A stretch of 64,000 nt of DNA from Magnetococcales bacterium (lineage in GTDB: Bacteria; Pseudomonadota; Magnetococcia; Magnetococcales; DC0425bin3): contig JADGCJ010000006.1 of NCBI GenBank assembly GCA_015229045.1, positions 12,293 to 76,292 of the forward strand. Reading direction: 5' to 3'. A program made the translations under genes and the position numbers. Shown here one piece after another: positions 45,762-55,285 of the stretch (within the stretch, counting starts at the first letter, position 1; each line of letters opens with the position of its first letter). The notes under the pieces were generated by a model. It saw only the letters and a program-made list of their open reading frames with translations. It had not been told where the DNA came from and did not search any database.

Positions 45762-47393
45762 TCAACTTGCAGAATACTCGCTTTGGGCATCCACGTTTTC
45801 GACACCGGCGAGCTCCTGGAGTCGCCGCCAGTTGGCCAGACGATCATCCATGGAACGCAACAGGGTATCGCTGGGTTTGCCCTCTTTGTCGAAGTGCTTG
45901 GTAAAACGCCCTTCCGTTTTGGCAAAGCTCAGAAAGTCAACCCGCTCCTCGGCGCCGTCCTTGCCTTTTTTGTGATGCCAGTCACGCTTCAAGGAGGGGT
46001 TGCCCTGCAGCGACAGACGCGAAGCGATGGTCGGGCCAGCATCCGGATTGTAGACAAACACCGGAAATGCCCTGGACTCCACGGCCAGATTGGCCTGCGT
46101 ACAGGAGACATCGTCAGCCACCTGATGTTCAGGCTGACAGGTGGTGTAGACGTTGATGACCGCCGGACCGTCAAAACGCAAGGCCTGCTCCACACCCCGA
46201 TAGAAATGGGTGATCATGGGGCCGACTGTCTGGACCACGAAGACTCTGGGGTGCATCATGGCGATCAGACCGATCTCCTTGCGCCGCTCCTGCTTGCCTT
46301 TGACGGCTGTGCCATGTACGGACATTTTGGCTTCCTGACCGATGAAGGTCGCCGTGGAGGCCTGGCCGCCGGTATTGGAGTAGACCTGGGTGTCCAGGAT
46401 GAGGACTTTGATGTTCATGCCGGAGGTCAACATGCGGGAAAGGGCCTGGAAGCCAATGTCCAGCATGGCCCCGTCACCCCCGAAGGCCCACAGGGCGTGG
46501 TCCTGCTTGCCGATCTGGTCCCAGTGGGCGCGGATACCCATGGCAACGACCGAGTTGTTCTCGAACAGGGAGTTGACCCAGGGTACCCGGAAGGGGTTGA
46601 ACGGATAAGTCGAACCGTACACCGTGTTGCACCCTGTCGAAGCGACGATACCATACTTGTCGCCCACCACCTCGTTGGTGATGGCCAGCAACTGACGAAT
46701 GACCGATCCTTCACCACACCCCATGCAGGAACCGGCGCCGCCCACGTACTGGTTGGCACTGTCGTTGAGCATGATATCGACACGGAGTTTTGGATTGATG
46801 TACTCCTTCGGGGTGTCGGGACAGCTCTTGTAAAAATCCCAGATGGAAAAATAATCCGGGAGATTGTCCTTGGTCTTTTTGATCATTTTCAGGGCGCGGT
46901 GATCACCGCAGGCGGTGACGCACTCGCCGCACCCCTTGCACTTGGTCGGGTCGACGAAGATACCGAACCAGGCTCCACCGGGGCTGTCCGGCTCTTTCTC
47001 TCTTTTCTTCTCGTAGGTTTTCCAGAACTTGGTCGTCTGGACAACCTGGCGATGGACCAGATCCTTGGTACGGCCATCGCAAAACTTGTTGATTTCCGTA
47101 TCCAGGGTTGACGGGGTGACGACCCGTCCCCAGATGGCCGAATCCGGACAGTTCTGGACACACTCCATGCAGGCCACGCAGTTTTCCGACGAAAACTCCG
47201 GCAGGTCCGGAGCGATGTAGGAGAAGTCGCGATAAGAGCCCGTGCCTGCCGGAACCACCGAGCAGGCAATGAACGGATCGGCCGGCTGGCCCGATCCTCG
47301 TCCGGAATTGTAGGCCTCAATGACCTCACGCGCCCGCTTGGCGTCATACCATTTGGGGGTAGCGTGGGAATAGATCTTGGCGCGCTGACTCAT
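45762..47393 (-). CDS. porB: Pyruvate:ferredoxin oxidoreductase, ferredoxin-beta half
   Basis: A 543-aa subunit equal to the C-terminal half of a one-chain PFOR (NifJ). It carries two [4Fe-4S] motifs, CVACMECVQNCP (Cys72, 75, 78, 82) and CKGCGECVTACG (Cys152, 155, 158, 162), then the ThDP domain with CMGCGEGSV, STGCNTVYGSTYPFNPF and FGGDGAMLDIGFQALSR. Catalyses the CoA-dependent oxidation of pyruvate to acetyl-CoA, or the reverse CO2-fixing reaction. Placed 47 bp after porA, followed by a terminator. Confidence 0.93.
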   Translation of the reverse strand: MSQRAKIYSHATPKWYDAKRAREVIEAYNSGRGSGQPADPFIACSVVPAGTGSYRDFSYIAPDLPEFSSENCVACMECVQNCPDSAIWGRVVTPSTLDTEINKFCDGRTKDLVHRQVVQTTKFWKTYEKKREKEPDSPGGAWFGIFVDPTKCKGCGECVTACGDHRALKMIKKTKDNLPDYFSIWDFYKSCPDTPKEYINPKLRVDIMLNDSANQYVGGAGSCMGCGEGSVIRQLLAITNEVVGDKYGIVASTGCNTVYGSTYPFNPFRVPWVNSLFENNSVVAMGIRAHWDQIGKQDHALWAFGGDGAMLDIGFQALSRMLTSGMNIKVLILDTQVYSNTGGQASTATFIGQEAKMSVHGTAVKGKQERRKEIGLIAMMHPRVFVVQTVGPMITHFYRGVEQALRFDGPAVINVYTTCQPEHQVADDVSCTQANLAVESRAFPVFVYNPDAGPTIASRLSLQGNPSLKRDWHHKKGKDGAEERVDFLSFAKTEGRFTKHFDKEGKPSDTLLRSMDDRLANWRRLQELAGVENVDAQSEYSAS

Positions 47394-47440
47394 GCAAAAT
47401 CCTCCAATCGGGGCGGATTTTCAGACCGCCTCACCGACGC

Positions 47441-49474
47441 TTAGATGAAGAAGGCGTTGACGTCCTTACCTTTGGCATCCCAGTCCAGCTTGCCCTGGGC
47501 CAAGACCTCAGGCGAAGTGGCGTCCATGATCGCCCGGGTTACTTCCATGACCCGCGAATAACCCTGTCTGGCGGCATTGAGGTTGTCTTCGACCACCTTG
47601 CCGCCACGCTTGCCAAAGTACTTCTCCAGGGGCTTGCGCACCTGGTCGAACATCACCTGTTCGGAGAGGTTGGCATTCTCTCGGAACGGGGTCACACGCA
47701 GAAACACTCCCAGGAGAACCACACCCTGGAAGCGTTGAATCAGGGAGGAGTCGGACTGACAGGCTTCCCGGGCGATGGCAATCGTGTCCACGCCATAGAA
47801 GCGAATGCCGTTCTCCCGGATGACATATTTGGCATAGGCCGGGATCGAATTCCACAACCCTTCCGGGGTCGTTTCATCGGTATGCTGGAAGACAATGCCC
47901 TTGTTTTGCAGACCGACCAGGGGGTTGCCCATGAACCAGGTGGTGGGATCCATCAGCGGCACGAAGTCGACCTGTTGCAGCTCGCAGTGGGTCAAAATCT
48001 TGCCGGAGGGGGTGACCGTCAGGTAGGTGTTGGTGGGCAGCCCTTTTTTCTCCGAGCCATACTTCGGTGCCGCCTGAACCTTGAAGCCGAAGGTGTCACC
48101 CAGGATGGTGGCGATGATCTTGTTGGTGGTGACCGAACCATAGCCGCCTACCGAGTGTCCGCGCACCGAGAAGGAGCCAACGGGGCGAACGTCGGGTTCG
48201 ATCTCCGTGGCCAAGCTGGTCGGGTGATCGATACCGAGGGTGAAATAGCGCTTGCCTTGTTGACCGGCAAGCATGTTCTTCACGACCGCCATGATATGGC
48301 CTGGAGTCACGTCGCGTGAACCAAGACCGGCGGAGCCTGAAAACACATAAGGCATCCGATCAATCTTGACAAAGCCCGGAATCCCCATGAGCGCCTTGGC
48401 CAGGGAGGCCTCGATATCGGTGGTCAGGGGGTTGTCCACCATGGTCGGAATGTCACACCGTTCGAGGACGGCGATGGCTTTGCAGTTCTGGACCGCCTGG
48501 GCGATCTGGGCGGCCGGGAAGGGCCGGTAGCAGGTGACGATGATGGCACCCAGCTTGACCCCCATGTTTTTGCGTACCATGTCGATGGCCGAGCTGGCCG
48601 TTTCGCCCAGGGTACCCATGGCGATGATGGCGTATTCGGCGTCTTCCATCTGCACCGATTCGATCAGGCCGTATCGGCGCCCGGTCAGTTTGTAATACTC
48701 ATCCATGGCGTTTTCGATGACGCCAGGCAGCTTGTCGTAGAAAAAGCGCTGGGCGATACGACCCTGCATGTAGGCGTCCTGGTTTTGCACCACACCGATT
48801 TGCAGAGGGTTGGCCGGGTCGAACATGGGCCGGATGCGATCCCGCGGATTGCCGAGGTAGTCGCGGACCAGTTCGTCTTCGGGAAAGTTCAGATTTTCGA
48901 TGGTGTGCGTTCCCAGGAAACCGTCCTGGATGTTCATCATCGGGGTCATGCCATCTTCCGAGGCGCGGCGGGCGATCAGACAGAGATCGGCGACGGCCTG
49001 AATGCTGTGGGCAAACAGCATGCCCCAGGCGACATCGGCGACACCCATCACGTCGTCGTGGCCTGCATGAACGTTCAGGGACTGCACCGTCAACGCACGC
49101 GCACCAATGTTCAAAACATGCGGCAGACGCTTCCCGGCGATGGTGTACAACACCTCCTTCATCAGGATCAGACCCTGTCCGGAGGTAAAGTTGGTAACCC
49201 GTCCCCCGGCCAAGGCAAAACCTTCACAGGCGGAGGCAGAGGAGTGTTCGGATTCCAATTCCATCCAGGCCAGTGGGGTTCCCCAGACGTTCTTGAAGCC
49301 ATTGGCCACTGCCACCTGGTACAACTGGCCCATGATCGTCGAAGAGGTGATGGGATAAGCTGCTGCACCATCCGTGGCCCGGGTTTCAACATAGGCGACA
49401 GCATCCGAACCGTCCCCTGTACCCGGTATTCCGGGATAGGGAAAAAGCTGCTGCTCGGGTTTAAGAGTGGCCAT
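47441..49474 (-). CDS. porA: Pyruvate:ferredoxin oxidoreductase, alpha-gamma half
   Basis: A 677-aa subunit equal to the N-terminal half of NifJ-type PFOR. The alpha domain (about 1-400) has ATDGAAAYPITSSTIMGQ and SGSAGLGSRDVTPGH; the gamma domain (about 410-635) has FSVRGHSVGGYGSV with the glycine-rich pattern of the CoA-related subunit. The Thr/Ile-Thr-Ser-Ser motif in YPITSS is the substrate-side signature of pyruvate enzymes. porA + porB (1220 residues) together match a single NifJ chain with a split in the middle. First gene of the unit. Confidence 0.93.
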   Translation of the reverse strand: MATLKPEQQLFPYPGIPGTGDGSDAVAYVETRATDGAAAYPITSSTIMGQLYQVAVANGFKNVWGTPLAWMELESEHSSASACEGFALAGGRVTNFTSGQGLILMKEVLYTIAGKRLPHVLNIGARALTVQSLNVHAGHDDVMGVADVAWGMLFAHSIQAVADLCLIARRASEDGMTPMMNIQDGFLGTHTIENLNFPEDELVRDYLGNPRDRIRPMFDPANPLQIGVVQNQDAYMQGRIAQRFFYDKLPGVIENAMDEYYKLTGRRYGLIESVQMEDAEYAIIAMGTLGETASSAIDMVRKNMGVKLGAIIVTCYRPFPAAQIAQAVQNCKAIAVLERCDIPTMVDNPLTTDIEASLAKALMGIPGFVKIDRMPYVFSGSAGLGSRDVTPGHIMAVVKNMLAGQQGKRYFTLGIDHPTSLATEIEPDVRPVGSFSVRGHSVGGYGSVTTNKIIATILGDTFGFKVQAAPKYGSEKKGLPTNTYLTVTPSGKILTHCELQQVDFVPLMDPTTWFMGNPLVGLQNKGIVFQHTDETTPEGLWNSIPAYAKYVIRENGIRFYGVDTIAIAREACQSDSSLIQRFQGVVLLGVFLRVTPFRENANLSEQVMFDQVRKPLEKYFGKRGGKVVEDNLNAARQGYSRVMEVTRAIMDATSPEVLAQGKLDWDAKGKDVNAFFI

Positions 49475-49792
49475 CCAGACTGCTCCTTGGGTTGGTTTGG
49501 TTCCATATTCCCCGGGATCACGGCCTTTCCGGTAGGGAAAGAGGGGGCGACCGGGTTTTTCGTGTCACTGGCGATGCATCACGCCATGCGGTTTTCTGTC
49601 GACAAACGCCTTCTCACGTAACAGAAGGGTAAATATTGACGTGTCCAGGGTAGTTATAGCAATCCTTTTTCGTTCAATCAATGCGCCTCGTGCAAGGCCG
49701 TGGCGGGGAAAAAGACGGAATTGTGCCATTCTTTTCATGTGATTGGAATTAAATGGCCCCTCTTTTCGGTCAAGAAAAAAACGCCTTGACAT
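49475..49792. other. Intergenic region upstream of porA / downstream of recR
   Basis: 318 bp between recR (ending at 49793 on the minus strand) and the start of porA. Just after recR there is gtcaag (49769-49774) paired with cttgac across an A-rich loop, with T-rich sequence on the minus strand, a weak candidate terminator. The porA promoter should lie here but no clear boxes are seen. No gene. Confidence 0.4.
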
Positions 49793-50422
49793 TCAAAATT
49801 CCCGGCGACCCATGAGGGCTTGGTAGAGGGTGGACTCATCCAGGTACTCCAACTCCCCGCCCATGGGAAGACCGCAAGCGAGGCGCGTCACTTTTCCCAC
49901 CAGGGGTTGTGCCATCTGTACGACATAGTGGGCTGTGGCCTCGCCTTCGACGGTGGGGTTGGTGGCGACGATCAATTCGGCGATTTTACCCTCGCGCAAT
50001 CGTTTTACCAGGGCGGCGGTGTGCAACTGCTCCGGTCCGATGCCGTCCAGGGGCGAAAGACGTCCTCCCAGGACGTGGTAGATTCCCTGGAACAATCCGG
50101 CTTTTTCCATGGCCAGCAGGTCCGATGCCTCTTCGAGAACGCAGAGCACGGCCCTATCGCGCCGTTGATCGGTGCAGATCCAGCACAAGTCCTCTTCAGC
50201 CAGATTGAAACAGACGGCGCACGGACGTACCTTGTCTCGCAACCCCTCCAGGGCGTGGATCAGGGCGTCGATCTCCCCGCGTTCCCGACGCAACAGATGC
50301 TGCACCATCCGTTGCGCCGACTTGCGCCCGACACCCGGAAAGCGGGAGAACAGGGCCGTGGCCTGATCGATGGAGGGCAACCCCGGCCTGTTCATCTCCA
50401 CGTTCATGCTGTATCGGGACAT
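49793..50422 (-). CDS. recR: Recombination mediator RecR
   Basis: A 209-aa protein that, with RecO, loads RecA at SSB-coated gaps. Features in order: the helix-hairpin-helix FPGVGRKSAQRMVQHLL, a four-Cys zinc finger CAVCFNLAEEDLCWICTD, and a Toprim domain with VLCVLEEASDLLAMEKAG and the Walker-B-like segment ATNPTVEGEATAHYV. Start not fixed: ATG at 50422 chosen, others at 50407 and 50395 would also leave a complete domain. Follows ybaB by 2 bp. Confidence 0.96.
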   Translation of the reverse strand: MSRYSMNVEMNRPGLPSIDQATALFSRFPGVGRKSAQRMVQHLLRRERGEIDALIHALEGLRDKVRPCAVCFNLAEEDLCWICTDQRRDRAVLCVLEEASDLLAMEKAGLFQGIYHVLGGRLSPLDGIGPEQLHTAALVKRLREGKIAELIVATNPTVEGEATAHYVVQMAQPLVGKVTRLACGLPMGGELEYLDESTLYQALMGRREF

Positions 50423-50424
50423 TG

Positions 50425-50742
50425 TCAAGGCAAATTCAGGCCGGGAATATTCATGCCTCCTGTCACTTGCGACAACTGCTTTTGCGTGATCTCCAGCAGG
50501 CTGCGTTGGGCATCGTTGAAGGCCGCCACCACCAGATCTTCCAGCATTTCGACATCTTCGGGTTGCATCAGTTTTGGATCGATATGCACCTTTTGCAGCT
50601 CTTGTTTGCCATTCATGGTCACCGTCACCAGGCCGCCGCCAGACTTTCCTGTCACGGTCGTCGCAGAGAGTTCTTCCTGCATTTTGGCCATGCGTTCCTG
50701 CATCTGTTGTGCTTGTTTGAGGATATTGCCCAGATTTTTCAC
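50425..50742 (-). CDS. ybaB: YbaB/EbfC-family nucleoid-associated protein
   Basis: A 105-aa DNA-binding protein of the YbaB fold. MKNLGNILKQAQQMQERMAK, then GKSGGGLVTVTMNGKQELQKV and DVEMLEDLVVAAFNDA are the conserved blocks. GTG start with GAGG five bases upstream. It stands between dnaX and recR, its usual place across bacteria. Small dimeric proteins of this family coat DNA; a specific role here is not known. Confidence 0.95.
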   Translation of the reverse strand: MKNLGNILKQAQQMQERMAKMQEELSATTVTGKSGGGLVTVTMNGKQELQKVHIDPKLMQPEDVEMLEDLVVAAFNDAQRSLLEITQKQLSQVTGGMNIPGLNLP

Positions 50743-50783
50743 ATCCGCCTCACTTTCGACTCTCTTCTGTCAGGGTTGAACCG

Positions 50784-52493
50784 TCACCCGTGTTTCACAT
50801 CGTTTTCCAGGGTCTGTACGGCCACAATCTCCGCCTGGAACATGTCCATCAGGTGGTGCACGATTGGATGCTCCTGGATTTTTTCCAAAAAGCTTTGCCT
50901 GTGTTCTTGTTTTTGTCGGTCTTGCGTTTCTTGCCAGCTCTCCGGACAAGTGGCGGCGGAGGCATCCTCCACGACGATCCTGGTCCCGCCACACCCCTGC
51001 TGCAACAAAAATTCCGTCACCATCTGCTGGATGCGTATGGGTGGTCCGAAACAGTCGTTGGTCAGGCGCAGACGCACCGCTTCCGGAATTCCTCCCTCTC
51101 CGGGTTGAAACTCCAGACAGGCCACCTGGCCGCCCAGGCGTCGTGCCAGAGAGGGCGACTTCCGGGTGGCGAGCGCCAGGAAATCATCCCAGGAGGCAAG
51201 GGCTGGCTTGTCCCCGATCCGGTTTTCCCCTCGCTGTGTTGCGGGTTTCGATGTTTTGGCGACACTCTTTTCGGCAGTGTGTGGCAGGTTTCCGGGTCGG
51301 TCCGGGGTCCGGGTCGGGGGGGGGGCAGGATCTTCCTGGCCTGTTTTTTCTCCGGTGCCCGCATCGCCCGCCAGTTGCAGGACCAGTTTTCGCAAATCGG
51401 GTGCCTGGCGCAGGTAGGTGGCGCGCAGCAGGAGCATTTCCAGGGCCTGGTAGGGGGTGTCGGCAACTGCCAGATCGCTTCGCCCCCGCAGCAAAACCTG
51501 ATAAAGCATTTGCATCTGTTCCATGGAGAGTGCTTCCATGCAGGGGGGAACGGGTTCGAGATCCAATATTCTGTTTTCTTGTGCGTTATTCTGGCGCAAC
51601 ACCCGCCCGCGTGCGCCTTGATGCAGGAGGGCCAGCAGGTCGTTGACCAGGATTGTCGGCTCCACGCCTCCGGCAAAGAGTGTCTGGACGGCGTACAAGA
51701 CCTGTTCTCCTGCCCCGGTGGTGATCGCTTCCAGCAGCCCCGCCACGGCATCCTGGTCTGTCAGACCCAGCAGGTGGCGCACATTCTCGAATTGGACAGC
51801 GCCATTTCCATGGGCGATGGCCTGATCCAGGATGGAGAGGGCATCGCGGACCGAGCCGTCGGCGGCGCGCACCACCGCAGCCAGGCCACGTTCATCCCAG
51901 GTCACACTTTCCTGGGCCAGGATGGCGGCAAGGTGGTGTGTCATCACGTCGCGCGCGACCCGTTTCAATTCATAACGCTGGCAACGGCTCAGAATGGTCG
52001 CCGGTATGCGTCGGGGTTCGGTCGTGGCGCAGATGAACTTGACGTGCCCTGGCGGCTCCTCCAATGTCTTCAACAACGCATTGAAGGATTGGCTGGTCAG
52101 CATGTGGACTTCGTCCAGGATGTAGACTTTGTAGCGGGAGGAGGCCGGGGTATAGCGCACCATCTCGAGCACTTCCCGCATCTGGTCCACCCTGGTGCGG
52201 GAGGCGGCATCGATCTCCAACACGTCCGGGTGATTGCCGGTCCGGATCTCCCGACAGGAGTCGCACACGCCGCACGGGGTGGACGTGGTCCCGGTCTGGC
52301 AATTGAGACACATGGCCAGGATACGCGCCAGCGTCGTCTTGCCCACGCCGCGAATCCCCGTGAACAGGAACGCATGCGCCAACCTGCCGCTCTCCAGGGC
52401 GTTGACCAGGGAGCGGGTGACGTGTTCCTGTCCAATCAGGGTGGAAAAGCCCTGGGGGCGCCATTTCCGCGCCAAGACCAGATACGCAGACAT
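50784..52493 (-). CDS. dnaX: DNA polymerase III clamp-loader subunit tau (and possibly gamma)
   Basis: A 569-aa AAA+ ATPase. Domain I has Walker A GIRGVGKTT (about 46-54), the zinc cysteines Cys65, 74, 77, 80, Walker B DEVHML and the SRC motif SRCQRYE; domains II-III follow to about residue 370; then a Pro-rich linker and a tau-specific C-terminal region that binds polymerase. MSAYLVLARKWRPQ is the standard N-terminus, so I start at 52493 rather than the in-frame ATG at 52550. A run of ten C on the coding strand (51316-51325) lies in the linker; a shift there would end translation at 51184 (see findings). Confidence 0.95.
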   Translation of the reverse strand: MSAYLVLARKWRPQGFSTLIGQEHVTRSLVNALESGRLAHAFLFTGIRGVGKTTLARILAMCLNCQTGTTSTPCGVCDSCREIRTGNHPDVLEIDAASRTRVDQMREVLEMVRYTPASSRYKVYILDEVHMLTSQSFNALLKTLEEPPGHVKFICATTEPRRIPATILSRCQRYELKRVARDVMTHHLAAILAQESVTWDERGLAAVVRAADGSVRDALSILDQAIAHGNGAVQFENVRHLLGLTDQDAVAGLLEAITTGAGEQVLYAVQTLFAGGVEPTILVNDLLALLHQGARGRVLRQNNAQENRILDLEPVPPCMEALSMEQMQMLYQVLLRGRSDLAVADTPYQALEMLLLRATYLRQAPDLRKLVLQLAGDAGTGEKTGQEDPAPPPTRTPDRPGNLPHTAEKSVAKTSKPATQRGENRIGDKPALASWDDFLALATRKSPSLARRLGGQVACLEFQPGEGGIPEAVRLRLTNDCFGPPIRIQQMVTEFLLQQGCGGTRIVVEDASAATCPESWQETQDRQKQEHRQSFLEKIQEHPIVHHLMDMFQAEIVAVQTLENDVKHG

Positions 52494-52584
52494 CAACTCG
52501 GCTTTGAAGGGGCCGGCCTGAACCGGCACAAGGAGGGATGGGTCCATCACACGAAAAGAGAGAACAACGACAAAGGGCGGCTCC

Positions 52585-52679
<95 letters not shown>

Positions 52680-52734
52680 ATCAACGCCGCCCGCTGCCAT
52701 GTGCAAAAATACAAATTAAATCGCAACCAACCTT

Positions 52735-52798
52735 CATGGATGGGGGAAGCCTTCCTCCACCCTCCGATCATGCGGGGGCCGCTGCACGACTCTCACGG
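52735..52798. repeat. Third copy of the kinase-linker repeat
   Basis: Contains gatgggggaagccttcctcc, then caccctccgatcatg and a diverged ccgctgcacgact block, in the same order as 4245-4303 within the hybrid kinase. It lies in the 243-bp gap between the SRP RNA and the alpha/beta hydrolase gene; nothing else is seen there. Confidence 0.7.
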
Positions 52799-52922
52799 TA
52801 AAAAAAACAGGCCGCACCCCCACTTGATGACACACAGGGAGGTCTCCGTCAAATTATTTTTTGTCTGTCGCCTTCGTGCGCGGAGACTGCTCTCCGTTCG
52901 GAGACGTTGGTCGGGGTGAGGG

Positions 52923-53753
52923 TCACGGTGCAGAGACGGGAGAGGGTGCCGATAACCGACCTTCCAGTTTTTCCAGCCAGGCGTGTATGGCGTGGGCGGC
53001 GTGCTGCCAGCGGGGTTCCAGCATGATGGCGTGGGCGGTGTCGGGCAGGATGACGGCTTCGGTTCCATACCAGGCAGCGGTCAGCCTGACCTCGGAGACG
53101 GGCACGAAGCGGTCGCCGGCGGCACCGATCACCAGGACATGCGGGAGTGTATTGGGCAAAGGGGCAAAAGGTCGCCACCCCATGAGTTCCATGCCGACCA
53201 CCCAGGATTCGTTGCCAGCCTCCTGGACGAAGTGACGAAAATCCTGATCGGGAAAGCCGGGAGAGAAGAGTCCCTCGCGCACGGTGCGCTGGTGGACGCG
53301 GCGGGCACCGGCGAACATGAGCACAGCCATTTCCCACCACAGGGCCGGATTTTCAAAGAACATGCGCCAGATGGCGGGTGTCAGACCATAAGGTGGCACC
53401 GAGGCCATGAGAACCATACCGGCGGCCTTGCCGCCCGAACGGCGCATATACTCCTGGACGACGGCTCCTCCCAGGGAGTGACCAATCAGAATGGTGGGGC
53501 CGTTCAGCTCTTTCAGGGCGTCGTCGACATCGGTGGCGTAGTCGGCGAGACTGTACCAGCCGATGCGCTCCGCGCCAGGGCTGCGGCCATGCCCGCGCAA
53601 ACTGAGGGCATGGGCGGCATAGCCCCACTCGGCAAAACAGGGAAGAAAATGCGGCGACCAGACCCACGCACCCACGCACATGCCGTGAACGAACAGGAGA
53701 TTGAAAGGGCGTTGCGTGCCCGCAGGCCGGGCGGAGAGAATTTCCAGTTTCAT
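52923..53753 (-). CDS. Alpha/beta-fold hydrolase
   Basis: A 276-aa soluble hydrolase. The oxyanion segment LLFVHGMCVGAWVW (about 19-32), the nucleophile elbow GHSLGG with Ser93, the acid in VIGAAGDRFVPVSE and the base His in LPDTAHAIMLEP form a complete catalytic triad. RGHGRSPGAERIGWYSLADYATDV is typical of lysophospholipase/esterase-like members. Substrate unknown. Start chosen at MKLEILSA (53753), since the earlier in-frame residues look unlike the fold. Next to a DMT permease on the same strand. Confidence 0.85.
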   Translation of the reverse strand: MKLEILSARPAGTQRPFNLLFVHGMCVGAWVWSPHFLPCFAEWGYAAHALSLRGHGRSPGAERIGWYSLADYATDVDDALKELNGPTILIGHSLGGAVVQEYMRRSGGKAAGMVLMASVPPYGLTPAIWRMFFENPALWWEMAVLMFAGARRVHQRTVREGLFSPGFPDQDFRHFVQEAGNESWVVGMELMGWRPFAPLPNTLPHVLVIGAAGDRFVPVSEVRLTAAWYGTEAVILPDTAHAIMLEPRWQHAAHAIHAWLEKLEGRLSAPSPVSAP

Positions 53754-53866
53754 CGGTCGTGACCAACTCCGCAGGGGAGAGTCAAAGAGGGGAAGGCAGT
53801 CGTGCCGGGCTTGGACACGGCAGCTCATTCACGAAACGGGCCATGATCGGCAGCGTCGGCGACAAC

Positions 53867-54871
53867 TCAGGCAGATTTTTTTTTCCTGGTGGTGTGCCAG
53901 ATCAGCCAAAGGTTGCTGGTCATGATGATAAATCCACCCAGAATCGTTTGTAAATCGGGAACTTCTTTAAAAAACCAGTAACCGATCAACCCGGCGATCA
54001 ACATGCGCGTATAGTCGAAGGGCGCGACAATGGTGGCTTCGCCCATGGCATAGGCCTGCACCAGAGCGGATTGGGCCACCGTGGCTATGCCGCTGACCAG
54101 CAACAGCAGCAGCAGTTGGTGCGTACTGGGCGTGTGCCAGTACAGGCAGGCCAGGGGAAATGAAAGAATGGTGGAAGCGAAGGCGTAACGTCCGAGAATC
54201 GTCATGGTTTTTTCCGTGGCCGTCATTTTCTTGATGACGGTGGTGACGATGGCGATCAACAGGGGACTGAGCACACCAATCAGGATCAACGGATCGAAAC
54301 CCTTGCTGCCGGGACGCACCATGACCAGAATGCCACAAAAACCGACGATCGTAACCAGCCATCGCCGTGGATCGTTGGCCTCACCCAGAAACAGGAGTGC
54401 CAGGGGAATCATGAACAAGGGTGTCGTGAAGGAGAGAGCGGTAACATCGGCCAGGGGCAGGATCGCGTAGGCGTAAAAGGTCGCGACCATGGCAGCGGTC
54501 CCTACCAGGGCGCGTGTCAGGTGCATGCTCTGCCGACTCGACTTCAGGATCTCTCCTCCCTGCCGCCAGAGAAAAGGGGCCAGCCACATCAAGCCGAACA
54601 GACAGCGAAAAAAAACAATCTGGAACGGATGCAAATCCCGCCCGATCACCTTGACCATGGCCCCGACAATGGAAAAAGTGGTACCGGAGAGAAGAATCCA
54701 GACAATGCCATGCAGATTGGGCGGCAGGTTCAGCCAGCGTTGCCGGGTGTGCTCCACCCATGAGCCGATCCGGTTCTGGCGATGGCTTCGCCAGGCGGGG
54801 AGCAGCTTTCCTGTTGCGAGGGATCCGGCTTCATCAACATCAACAGGGGATACGGCGACCTTGGACACCAT
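53867..54871 (-). CDS. DMT-superfamily (EamA) transporter
   Basis: A 334-aa inner-membrane carrier with ten predicted spans in two EamA repeats (about 50-180 and 195-325). Repeat motifs: FSIVGAMVKVIGRDLHPFQIVFFR at the start of repeat 1 and VQAYAMGEATIVAPFDYTRM in repeat 2. An N-terminal cytoplasmic segment of about 45 residues is longer than usual, so the true start may be internal. Substrates of the group are diverse (amino acids, nucleotide sugars, drugs); none can be assigned. Confidence 0.85.
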   Translation of the reverse strand: MVSKVAVSPVDVDEAGSLATGKLLPAWRSHRQNRIGSWVEHTRQRWLNLPPNLHGIVWILLSGTTFSIVGAMVKVIGRDLHPFQIVFFRCLFGLMWLAPFLWRQGGEILKSSRQSMHLTRALVGTAAMVATFYAYAILPLADVTALSFTTPLFMIPLALLFLGEANDPRRWLVTIVGFCGILVMVRPGSKGFDPLILIGVLSPLLIAIVTTVIKKMTATEKTMTILGRYAFASTILSFPLACLYWHTPSTHQLLLLLLVSGIATVAQSALVQAYAMGEATIVAPFDYTRMLIAGLIGYWFFKEVPDLQTILGGFIIMTSNLWLIWHTTRKKKSA

Positions 54872-54919
54872 GAATTGTCACACCGGGCAGGAGAATACGA
54901 GGCATACGGGCTGAAGGCC

Positions 54920-55285
54920 ATGGATCGACAAGATACCTTGATACTTCAATACGGGGAACAACGCTTTGGCGTGGGTGTTCGGCGTCCGCGGATCACCGTA
55001 GGGCGACAGAAGGGCAACGATCTGCTGATTCAGGATGCCATGGTCTCCAAGCGCCATGCGACGGTATTTCTTGAACATGGCCACTTTTTCCTGGAAGACC
55101 ACAGCCGGAACGGCACCTTCTTGTTGACTGGTCGACGTGAGGTCGTCCACGTCAAAGACTCCAGACAAAGACTGAGTGGCAGAGGCCTGATCGCTCTGGG
55201 CGAGCGGCCCGGCACCTCCCTGGTTTTGGAAATCCAGTTCTGGACCGAGCTGCCCGGAGAGTTGCAGGCTGGCCTTGCGTCTTAA
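54920..55285 (+). CDS. FHA-domain protein
   Basis: A 121-aa protein consisting almost only of a forkhead-associated phosphothreonine-binding domain: RITVGRQKGNDLLI, then VSKRHATVFLEHGHFFLED and SRNGTFL are the three FHA blocks with the binding Arg, Ser and Asn in place. Start taken at the ATG at 54920. It implies Ser/Thr phosphorylation signalling, but no kinase lies in the window. It ends convergently with, and overlaps by 4 nt, the SulP-type gene. Confidence 0.85.
   Translation: MDRQDTLILQYGEQRFGVGVRRPRITVGRQKGNDLLIQDAMVSKRHATVFLEHGHFFLEDHSRNGTFLLTGRREVVHVKDSRQRLSGRGLIALGERPGTSLVLEIQFWTELPGELQAGLAS

Noticed and set aside
49565..49792. 75-codon minus-strand frame between recR and porA
   Set aside because: Basic, motif-free translation, no ribosome binding site, lies in the expected porA promoter region.
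51341..51350. A6 run in dnaX as the classical A AAA AAG-type -1 frameshift site
   Set aside because: The reading frame falls as GAA AAA ACA, so the heptamer is not in slippery register.
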